From NCBI GenBank assembly GCA_016208305.1, contig JACQYI010000071.1, positions 186,001 through 250,000 on the forward strand: a DNA stretch of 64,000 bases. The letters are read 5' to 3'. Positions 1 to 6,838 of this stretch are shown piece by piece (positions within the stretch are counted from its first letter, which is position 1; each line of letters opens with the position of its first letter). Origin of the DNA: Oscillatoriophycideae cyanobacterium NC_groundwater_1537_Pr4_S-0.65um_50_18. Its GTDB lineage: Bacteria > Cyanobacteriota > Cyanobacteriia > Elainellales > Elainellaceae. The translations under genes and the position numbers were made by a program. The notes under the pieces are model-generated. The model made no database searches. It had not been told where the DNA came from and saw nothing but the letters and a program-made list of their open reading frames with translations.

Positions 1-913
1 GAATGAGCGTTTCCTTGCCCCGATCGCTCAGCTCTAGCGTATCGCCCACAAAATGTCCCCAATCAGACTTTAGGTGAATGGTGTTGCCGATCGTCCGGGG
101 TGCGCCCACCGCATACAGACTATCTCGCGTAATAGTAATGTCGCGGTAGTTGAGGCTGTCCTGAAAAATCTCCTGTGCCATGTCAATTTCTGGCTGTGCC
201 AGATTGCGGCTGCGCGTTGTCGCATCATTGCCGATCGCAGCTCCAACCACTAACCCTACTAATCCTCCGACGATCGCCCCGACTGGCCCCAAAAACGCTC
301 CTAAAGCAGCTCCCGCTACGCCTCCCAAGATGCCACCGATAATGCCCCCTTTGACGCTCCGCTGCATCACTCGATGGGGGATTCCCTGTTGCGGCTTTTC
401 CTGATGCCCTGATGTAGACTGTTTGCCGCTGGATTGGCTGCTGGATTGGCTGCTGTGTTCGCTTTGCTGTTCTGCCTCTGCTTCATAAATCGTGTCAGCT
501 CTACCGATCTCTATCGGATGATCGCCTCCCGCATCATGGACGGACTGCTGCACAACATGGGTCAACTCATGCGCCAAGAGCGATCGCCCTTGAGGTGTTT
601 TTGGCTGATACTGCCCTGCGGCAAATACGACATTGCGGCCTACGGTATAGGCCAGAGCATTGACGGCTTCAGCCGAGGCCGCAGCCTTGGCGTCGGTATG
701 CACCTGTACAGAGCCAAACTCGTGACCCAACTGAGATTCCATGCCCTGGCGCGTCACCGGATCAAGCGACTGACCAGGCGTATCTAGAACTTCATGAACA
801 ATTGGGGGCGCGATCGCGGACTGGGTCGGTGATTCCTCTAGATGCAGCGCAGAATTCTGCCCGATTGGGGCAGCCGGGAGCGGAGATCGAGAAAGGAGCG
901 ATCGCCTATTCAT
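1..913 (-). CDS. DUF4157 protein of the eCIS locus (C-terminus beyond the window)
   Basis: Reading leftwards from an ATG at 913, the frame stays open for 304 codons to the window edge, so the protein is partial. Residues about 45-123 form a DUF4157 domain: a GHEFGSVQVHTD stretch, then AYTVGRNVVF, then the zincin-like motif HELTH at residues 115-119. A Ser/Gln-rich linker follows (150-165). Residues 189-228 are a long Gly/Ala/Val run with GxxxG spacing, a glycine zipper that could insert into membranes. DUF4157 proteins are known eCIS-associated genes and candidate cargo. Its start overlaps the stop of the upstream small gene by 4 bases (ATGA), so the two are probably translationally coupled. 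Whether it is toxin, protease or carrier cannot be decided without the missing C-terminus. Confidence 0.85.
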   Translation of the reverse strand, partial: MNRRSLLSRSPLPAAPIGQNSALHLEESPTQSAIAPPIVHEVLDTPGQSLDPVTRQGMESQLGHEFGSVQVHTDAKAAASAEAVNALAYTVGRNVVFAAGQYQPKTPQGRSLLAHELTHVVQQSVHDAGGDHPIEIGRADTIYEAEAEQQSEHSSQSSSQSSGKQSTSGHQEKPQQGIPHRVMQRSVKGGIIGGILGGVAGAALGAFLGPVGAIVGGLVGLVVGAAIGNDATTRSRNLAQPEIDMAQEIFQDSLNYRDITITRDSLYAVGAPRTIGNTIHLKSDWGHFVGDTLELSDRGKETLI

Positions 914-1176
914 GCCTTTAGACCTCCATAGATGGACTGGGCAATTTGGACACCCACAGCTTCTGGTTTCATGCCGAGAGTCATTTCAAACGTGCCGCCG
1001 TTGATCTGATCGATCGCCCTGCCCTGAGCCAGAGAGTCGGGCATCGCCTCTGTCAATAGTCGGGTTAACTCTTGCTGCACAGATTCGCCGATACGGGTGC
1101 GATCGCTCGGTGCAAATCCATACAAGATCAGTTCCTCAATTTGCAATTCCAGGTTCACTAAATCATCCCTTTTCAT
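910..1176 (-). CDS. Small conserved eCIS-associated protein (88 aa)
   Basis: This short acidic protein carries the motifs LQIEELILYGFAP, DRTRIGESVQQELTRLL and VGVQIAQSIYGGL. From memory, similar proteins sit beside DUF4157 genes in other contractile-injection loci, but I cannot name a function. A clear ribosome binding site (AAGGAGAA) lies 5-6 bases before the ATG. Its stop overlaps the start of the DUF4157 gene by four bases, so the two are probably made together. A role as chaperone or loading factor for the DUF4157 protein is an inference from position only. There are no cysteines, signal peptide or membrane segment. Confidence 0.8.
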   Translation of the reverse strand: MKRDDLVNLELQIEELILYGFAPSDRTRIGESVQQELTRLLTEAMPDSLAQGRAIDQINGGTFEMTLGMKPEAVGVQIAQSIYGGLKA

Positions 1177-1284
1177 TTGGCTTCTCCTTCACCTGAGTTC
1201 TCTTCTATAGCCTTTAGCTATGCGCTTCCGTCCTAACGACTTGTGACTCCAGCGATACTGGGGTTATTCTCCAAACCTGAACGC

Positions 1285-3351
1285 CTAAACCCATCCGCCT
1301 ATCTCCACATCCGTCAAGGGTTTCTCCAACTTGGCATATTCTCGCTGTGCCGCCCTGAGCAGGTGCACCATCTGCATCGGCGTGTCTGCATCAGCCGCTA
1401 GAAATGCGGCATTCAAAGCAATGTTGCGAATATGGCCTCCGGCAACGTTGAGCTGTGCCAGCTTTTGGAAATCTAGATCTTGAGTGGGCAGGTTTTCAGG
1501 CAAGATGTGCCGCCAAATCTCTAAACGCTGTGCCCAGTCAGGGAAGGGAAACTGCACCACAAACCGCAGCCGTCGCAGAAATGCCGTATCGATCGCCTGC
1601 TTCAGATTGGTCGTTAAAATGGCTAACCCTCGGTAAGCCTCCATGCGTTGCAGCAAATAGCTGACTTCGATGTTGGCATAGCGATCGTGCGAATCTTTGA
1701 CCTCACTGCGTTTACCAAACAGGGCATCGGCCTCATCAAACAGCAAAATTGCGCCACCCATTTCGGCTGCATCAAACACACGCCGCAGGTTTTTTTCGGT
1801 ATCGCCAATGTATTTGCTCACGGTCTGGCTCAGGTCAATGCGGTACAGATCTAACCGCAGCTCCTGCGCTAAAACTTCTGCTGCCAACGTTTTTCCAGTA
1901 CCGCTGGCTCCGGAAAATAGAGCGGTAATGCCCAATCCGTTAGGGCTGTGTCCGCCAAACTCCCAGGTGTCGTAGACTTTGGCGCGATGCCGCACCTGCG
2001 CCGTGATTTCCTCAAGGATTTGCTGCTCAGATGTAGGCAATACCAGATCCTGCCAGGTAGCGCTAGGGCTAATGCGTTGAGCCAGATCGGCCATACGCGA
2101 TCGCGACTGGATGCGGCAAGTGTCCCAGAGCAGTGGGGCGATCGCTTCAGGGCTGTGATCAACCGACTGGCTTACCGACTGGCTCACCGATTGAATCGTT
2201 GCTGCATTCAGATTGAACTGAGACACCAAGACTTCTATACTTTCTGCATTTGCCTCGGCTTGAGACTGAGACTCGGCATTGAGCGGCGCAAGTTGCTGCT
2301 GCCAAAGGTAGCGCTGTTCGCGCGTGCTGGGTCGGCTCACATCCAATCGCCAGCTAGGGCGCCGCATCTCCAAAGGCTCTCGTCCGGCGATCGCCACCCG
2401 ACTCTGGATGGTTTCAATCAGGGGCAAAATTTGTTCGCCTCGCTCTAAGCCTTCGTAGGTGATTAGCAGGGCGCTGTGGCTCAGCAACGCTTCCCGTTCC
2501 CATAGGCGGATGAGGGCAGTCCGTTCAGCCATTGCACTTGGCACATCAGCAGCCCGCAGGATATGAAGCTGAAGTCCTGAAAGGGCACAGGCATGAGCCG
2601 CGATCGCCTGTTTGCCAACCCCATTCTCACCACAGATCTGCACCACCGATGAGCTGGCCGGATCAGACCAAAAGGCGGCCACCTGTTCAGCTAAACGTTG
2701 GTGGGAGGGCGGCAGTCCGGCAGAAAGGGCTAGGGGCGCGATCAAGCCCTGAAGTCGATCGTCAAGATAGGACACCCCGGTGAGATAATGCAGCACCCGT
2801 TCATCAATGCGGAGGCGACTCTGGGTCAAGCTGTTGCCCTCCAAGACTTCAATCAATCGCCAGTAGCGCAAGGGAGCCACCGGAGTGAGGGCGCTCCAGT
2901 GGGCAGCGGGTAGAGCCGCTAGCGCCAAACTAAAGGTGGGATAGCTCAGATGGGGTGCGCCTTGGGCCGTGGCGCAAAGGTGAGCTAGCGATCCGCTCAG
3001 CTCAACGCCAGCACAAAGCAGCAGTAGCGATCGCTCAAATTCGCTGAGCTGAAAGAGGGCACAAAGGGTATCGAGGGCAAAAGCCGAAGTGGAGTCTGGA
3101 GTGGGAGCGATCGGTGAATCTGGCTCTGCTAAAGGCGTAGCAGGAGTGGCTGAATGCGCAACGAATTGCTGTAGGGCATCCCGTACCGGAGTGAGGGCTA
3201 AGGTCAGGTAGCGCTGGTTGGCGATCTGGTCTACCACCGGAGCAGCAGTATGTCTGCCAGCCTGTGGCAAGGTGGCCTGATGAGCGCTCTCGTACTCTGC
3301 TGCTCTGTCGCCCGTCGCTCTGTCGCCCGTCGCCATATTACTGATGCTCAT
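1285..3351 (-). CDS. AAA+ ATPase of the eCIS locus (Cis15/Pvc15-like)
   Basis: The protein has 688 residues. The C-terminal half is a classical AAA+ module: Walker A GASGTGKT near residue 478, Walker B LLFDEADALFG near 535, then an arginine-bearing FLRRLRFVVQF segment. This matches the CDC48-like ATPase found in nearly all eCIS loci, thought to act in assembly or cargo handling. An earlier segment near residue 238, CGENGVGKQ, looks like a second, decayed P-loop. The following Walker-B-like strand (ALLITYEGLERG) lacks the DE pair, so the N-half may be a degenerate AAA domain. The ATG at 3351 overlaps the stop of the DUF4255 gene by four bases. Residues about 390-400 hold a short QSVSQSVSQSV repeat. 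Confidence 0.88.
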   Translation of the reverse strand: MSISNMATGDRATGDRAAEYESAHQATLPQAGRHTAAPVVDQIANQRYLTLALTPVRDALQQFVAHSATPATPLAEPDSPIAPTPDSTSAFALDTLCALFQLSEFERSLLLLCAGVELSGSLAHLCATAQGAPHLSYPTFSLALAALPAAHWSALTPVAPLRYWRLIEVLEGNSLTQSRLRIDERVLHYLTGVSYLDDRLQGLIAPLALSAGLPPSHQRLAEQVAAFWSDPASSSVVQICGENGVGKQAIAAHACALSGLQLHILRAADVPSAMAERTALIRLWEREALLSHSALLITYEGLERGEQILPLIETIQSRVAIAGREPLEMRRPSWRLDVSRPSTREQRYLWQQQLAPLNAESQSQAEANAESIEVLVSQFNLNAATIQSVSQSVSQSVDHSPEAIAPLLWDTCRIQSRSRMADLAQRISPSATWQDLVLPTSEQQILEEITAQVRHRAKVYDTWEFGGHSPNGLGITALFSGASGTGKTLAAEVLAQELRLDLYRIDLSQTVSKYIGDTEKNLRRVFDAAEMGGAILLFDEADALFGKRSEVKDSHDRYANIEVSYLLQRMEAYRGLAILTTNLKQAIDTAFLRRLRFVVQFPFPDWAQRLEIWRHILPENLPTQDLDFQKLAQLNVAGGHIRNIALNAAFLAADADTPMQMVHLLRAAQREYAKLEKPLTDVEIGGWV

Positions 3352-4598
3352 GTCACCTGCACCTTCGGAGCCACGTACTGATTAAAGGTAGGGCTAGCCG
3401 GATTTTCATCGACCTGGAGCGAACTCTCTGCCCCATCAACCTGCAACCGCAGCAAAAAAGTGCCGATGGGGAAATCGTTGGGAATGGGAAAGTTGAGGCT
3501 GGTTGTGGTTCCAGATCGGGGCGGAATCGCGATCGCCTGACTCTCTATCAGCAGCGCCACCTGTTGATCGGCTCCTATGGGCGGTGTGACGGACAAAGTC
3601 AAGGTATTGCCTCGCGCAACGGTGAGGGGCGGCACAGGCAAGCCCGTAATTTCTGGCGTCACAATGAAGGCTGCCACATTGGACTCTGAACCTCGGTGCG
3701 GTTCGTCAGGACTACCCGTCTGCAAATCCAGCAAATGCACCACCTGAACCGCATTCACGCCTGCCGATAATCCTGCTGGGAGCACAACTTGAATTTTGCT
3801 ATCTTCGATCGCCCCTGGCGTAACGGTCACCCTGCCAAACTTCACCTGCACGAGATCGCTCTTGAGGTTTTGCCCCAAAATCGTCAAACTTTCGCCCACC
3901 TTGACCACCTGCGGCGAGACGGCATCAATTTGCGGACGGTGGAACGGCAGCACGTAAAGACGGCGATCGCGCACGGGCAAGGCTGACTTTGTGGCGCGAT
4001 GGCTTTCAATTAACACCACCGACAATTGGTAAGCTGCCGTCAGCCGATAGGGAGACTGCAACCCTGACCACAGCCGTGACATCTCCTCAGGACTTAGCGC
4101 CTCAGGCGTGATTTTAATTTGCTCGATCTGCTCTGCCAGATCTGCGGCAGCTAGGGCGCGCTGCGCTACCGGAGCGCCAGGAGCCGACAAACTGCTAAGG
4201 GCTGTGCGGATGGCATCTCGCGTCAGGACGGGCGTTTCGTGCAAGAGCTGCATGCCATAGCCCAAGAGAATCTCGGCGTGAAAGGGTTCTTGGCTATAGG
4301 CCGTGAGTAAATAATGGAGATTTAGCGCTAAAGGGGGATTGGTGAGGCGATCGCCCCCCCCACTGCGAGAGGGCAACCCGGCATTGCGCCAAGCTGCATT
4401 GGGCGTTGTTTGGTAGAGAAATAAATTAAGGCGATCGGGCTTTGCAGGGTTGCCACCGGGTTGTCCGGTATCGGGCGGCAATAGCGTAACAGCCGGAGTG
4501 CCGCCCAGGGTTGCCGCCAATCCTCGTCGAATCAGGTCATTTTCCAGCAGGCTTTTGACCACTGCCGAGACAGCCCCCAACGCCAGAGCGTTACTCAT
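3348..4598 (-). CDS. DUF4255 protein, eCIS tail-terminator/cap (Pvc16-like)
   Basis: Residues 1-195 match the DUF4255 family (start SNALALGAVSAVVKSLLENDL, then the NLFLYQTTPNAAWRN and LNLHYLLTAY segments). In Pvc-type particles this family caps the distal end of the sheath and tube. Residues about 230-310 form an IPT/TIG immunoglobulin-like domain (DAVSPQVVKVGESLTILGQNL), and a second beta-rich segment follows to the end. The length of 416 residues fits versions with an added TIG domain. It overlaps by four bases both the linker gene upstream and the ATPase gene downstream, so it is inside the operon. The TIG domain might contact a membrane or cell-surface partner, but that is inference. Confidence 0.88.
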   Translation of the reverse strand: MSNALALGAVSAVVKSLLENDLIRRGLAATLGGTPAVTLLPPDTGQPGGNPAKPDRLNLFLYQTTPNAAWRNAGLPSRSGGGDRLTNPPLALNLHYLLTAYSQEPFHAEILLGYGMQLLHETPVLTRDAIRTALSSLSAPGAPVAQRALAAADLAEQIEQIKITPEALSPEEMSRLWSGLQSPYRLTAAYQLSVVLIESHRATKSALPVRDRRLYVLPFHRPQIDAVSPQVVKVGESLTILGQNLKSDLVQVKFGRVTVTPGAIEDSKIQVVLPAGLSAGVNAVQVVHLLDLQTGSPDEPHRGSESNVAAFIVTPEITGLPVPPLTVARGNTLTLSVTPPIGADQQVALLIESQAIAIPPRSGTTTSLNFPIPNDFPIGTFLLRLQVDGAESSLQVDENPASPTFNQYVAPKVQVT

Positions 4599-5359
4599 GA
4601 TCGGCCTCCGGTGCGCGATTTCAAATAGCCTTCTAGATCTAGGCTGGGTCTAGGCTTTGCTACCGGACGAGCCGAAGCCGTGGGTGCAACAGCACGTACC
4701 TCAATCCGACCGATCGTGATGTGTACGGTCGGCGGGGCGTCCGGCTTTTGCCTTGCCTCTTCCCAAGGCGACGCATCCTTAGACGCGATCGTGATTTGTG
4801 GCTGAAGGGGCATGAAGGGCGATCGCGATACTGCTTGCGGCTGACTTTGTGGCTGTGTTGGTAGCTGACTTTGCGACTGGCTTTGCGACTGGCTTTGCGG
4901 CTGTGCTGGCGGCTGAACGGATAATGATGCTGAGAACGGATGTGCCGCCGAAAGATGGGGAGCCGAAAGATCTGGAGCCGGAACAGACTGCGCTGTTAAG
5001 TCAGGGTGTATCTGGTCTGAACCTGGCTGTATTGAGGTAGGCGAGAAGGCCGATCGCTCCAAGCCAGCGGCAAGGGGTGACACTGTTGCAGCTTGGGTCG
5101 TTCCATCCATCCTTCTGGCCGCAGGAAAAGTATCCGCTGCCGAGAGGGGCGATCGCCGATCCAAAATTTCGGCTGAGCCGTCTATCTGGGAATCAGGCTG
5201 TAACTCAGACGGCAGGAAACTAGAGTCCTCCTCCAAAGAGCGATCTACAGGCTGCAAGCGGGCTGGCTCAAATAAAGACGGCAGCAGCGGCTGAATTGCG
5301 ATCGTCGGGTCAAAGCTGCGCCGCACGACATTGCTGAGATAGTCGCTAGAGTCACTCAT
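4595..5359 (-). CDS. Low-complexity linker protein of the eCIS locus
   Basis: About 254 residues with no family I recognise. The middle (about 140-185) is almost only Gln, Ser, Pro and Ala, with SQSQSQSQ and PTQPQSQPQ runs. The N-terminus has a DPTIAIQPLLPS stretch, and the C-terminus contains an ordered-looking strand (TVHITIGRIEVRAVAP) followed by a basic tail. Many phage and eCIS loci have such a variable gene between the gp26-like and cap genes. I chose the ATG at 5359, which overlaps the upstream stop (5352-5354). A TTG two codons earlier (5365) is possible but lacks a ribosome binding site. The IRVEVRAV-type ending resembles short C-terminal peptides in other eCIS hypothetical proteins, a weak resemblance only. 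Confidence 0.7.
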   Translation of the reverse strand: MSDSSDYLSNVVRRSFDPTIAIQPLLPSLFEPARLQPVDRSLEEDSSFLPSELQPDSQIDGSAEILDRRSPLSAADTFPAARRMDGTTQAATVSPLAAGLERSAFSPTSIQPGSDQIHPDLTAQSVPAPDLSAPHLSAAHPFSASLSVQPPAQPQSQSQSQSQSQLPTQPQSQPQAVSRSPFMPLQPQITIASKDASPWEEARQKPDAPPTVHITIGRIEVRAVAPTASARPVAKPRPSLDLEGYLKSRTGGRS

Positions 5360-6113
5360 AGCCAATCATCTCCAGGTAAAGTTGCCGTCGTTGGGCACTT
5401 AAGGCCAAGATCTCTGACTCACGCCAGCCATAGGCCGCAGCGAGTCGATGTACCTCTTGCAAGGTTCGTCGCGCCCAGACATGCAGCTTGCTCCACAAAA
5501 ACGACAGGATATCGAATAAGGTTTGCCACTCATACCCACAGGCAGGGCAAGCGAGGGCAAGCTGTACATTGGCCTGAGGATCGGCCTGTTCCATCTCTGC
5601 CACTACGGCCTCCAAGACGTTCGCCGGCAGATCTCCCACAGACAGGGAGCGAGCGCCCTGCTGGACTGACAAACAGCGATCGAGCAACTGCTGCCGGATC
5701 TGATCGACATTAGGCTGGTTAGCATTAAACTGATTGGAAACAGCCAGCAGATCAAGGCTGTTGGGCAACCGAAACTCTACGGTGTATGCCTCGATCGCCT
5801 TTACCCCAACCGCAGCCGTTTCCAAAGGCATATCCGATCGCGTCCCTATTTGCAGATCGGCAACGGCAAAGGTTAGCTCTAGGCGATCGCCACAGTGAGG
5901 ACAGGTTGCTAAGCCCGTGATTTGACTGCCAAATAGACTGGCCTGAAGCGCTAACAGCAGCCCATCTCGCTGACCCAAACTCAAGCTTGCCAACTGATCT
6001 AAGGAGCATTCTGGGTAGGCAGCCGCTAGCAAATTCAAGGCGCGATGCACTGGAGCTTGATAAAGTCCCCGTTCCCAGATGTTCAAAAGTTCTGAAGCAG
6101 ATGGCGATCGCAT
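5352..6113 (-). CDS. T4 gp26/gp51-like baseplate assembly protein with zinc-ribbon cysteines
   Basis: About 253 residues. The N-terminus (SASELLNIWERGLYQAPVHRALNLL in part, then LSLGQRDGLLLALQASLFG) is typical of the T4 baseplate gp26/gp51 family as found in eCIS and Mu-like loci. Two CxxC pairs, CPHCG near residue 87 and CPACG near 192, flank a central domain and would form one zinc site. I prefer the ATG at 6113 because an AAGAGG/TGAG region lies upstream. A TTG at 6128 would sit directly on that ribosome binding site. In known systems the product helps build the baseplate hub. It follows the tube gene and precedes the linker gene in one transcription unit. Confidence 0.78.
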   Translation of the reverse strand: MRSPSASELLNIWERGLYQAPVHRALNLLAAAYPECSLDQLASLSLGQRDGLLLALQASLFGSQITGLATCPHCGDRLELTFAVADLQIGTRSDMPLETAAVGVKAIEAYTVEFRLPNSLDLLAVSNQFNANQPNVDQIRQQLLDRCLSVQQGARSLSVGDLPANVLEAVVAEMEQADPQANVQLALACPACGYEWQTLFDILSFLWSKLHVWARRTLQEVHRLAAAYGWRESEILALSAQRRQLYLEMIGYE

Positions 6114-6174
6114 AATGATTTTACTCAACCTCTTAATTCTTCAATCCCTCACGCTCTCTCACCCCCTCACTCCC

Positions 6175-6702
6175 TCAATTCGGCGGCTCGGTAAAACTCG
6201 GCTCCGTTGGTTCCGCCACTTCATAATCTCGCTCCCAGCCTTCGTTCTCTAGCTTGATATGCTGAATGGCGATCGCATTGGCGTTGGCATCTAAATCAGG
6301 AAGAGCCTGAAACTCGGAAACCCAGCAGCGAAATAGCTTGTAGGCCAAGGCAAGCTGACCAGATTCGTTATACACCTCCAAGATGATGTCTTTGCGGAAG
6401 TCTTTGAGCGAAACCTCTGCCCCTAGCCCAGAGCCAAAGTTCCAGACTTTGTTTGCCCACTTTTCAAACTCGGTGTCATGGGTTACCCCGCGCTCTAGCA
6501 TCACCGCTTCATATTCGGTGCGTCCGGGCGACTTCCGAGAGCTACTCGGATCGCCGCCTTCTCGGTGTTTCACCACCTCTGTCGATCGCTTCAATGAGCC
6601 GACTTTGCTCACTCCTGCCACATACCGTCCATCCCACTTCATGCGAAATTTGAAGTTCTTGTAGGGATCAAATCGCTGGGCATTGACGCTAAATTGAGCC
6701 AT
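6175..6702 (-). CDS. eCIS inner tube protein (Cis1, phage tail gp19 family)
   Basis: The 175-residue protein has the hallmark order of the contractile tail tube family: DPYKNFKFRMKWDGRYVAG near the start, KRSTEVVKHREGGDP, LERGVTHDTEFEKWAN in the centre, and LFRCWVSEFQALPDLDA near the end. Tube subunits stack as hexameric rings inside the sheath and are driven through the target membrane on contraction. A strong ribosome binding site (AAGGAGAT, 4-5 bases before the ATG) suits a protein made in many copies. The C-terminal tail is acidic and proline-rich (EVAEPTEPSFTEPP). The gene lies 136 bases downstream of the sheath gene, a longer gap than elsewhere in the locus. Confidence 0.93.
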   Translation of the reverse strand: MAQFSVNAQRFDPYKNFKFRMKWDGRYVAGVSKVGSLKRSTEVVKHREGGDPSSSRKSPGRTEYEAVMLERGVTHDTEFEKWANKVWNFGSGLGAEVSLKDFRKDIILEVYNESGQLALAYKLFRCWVSEFQALPDLDANANAIAIQHIKLENEGWERDYEVAEPTEPSFTEPPN

Positions 6703-6743
6703 CCCGATCTCCTTAGGGTATATAACTATCCAGTTGAGTAGAT

Positions 6744-6791
6744 GAATAAATGAATGGATGAGTCAGCGAATAAATGAATGGATTAGTCGGC
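6744..6791. repeat. Two 24-base tandem units between sheath and tube genes
   Basis: Two copies of a 24-base unit beginning GAATAAATGAATGGA lie end to end (6744-6767 and 6768-6791), differing at two positions. Part of the second unit (ATGAATGG) can pair with CCATTCAT just downstream (6811-6818), so the transcript between sheath and tube could fold. The position suggests a role in RNA processing or in setting the sheath/tube ratio, which is inference. The rest of the 136-base gap shows only the tube ribosome binding site. Confidence 0.6.
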
Positions 6792-6838
6792 AAGTCGATC
6801 ACCCATTCATCCTTACTTAACGGACTCAAGTTAACGAA

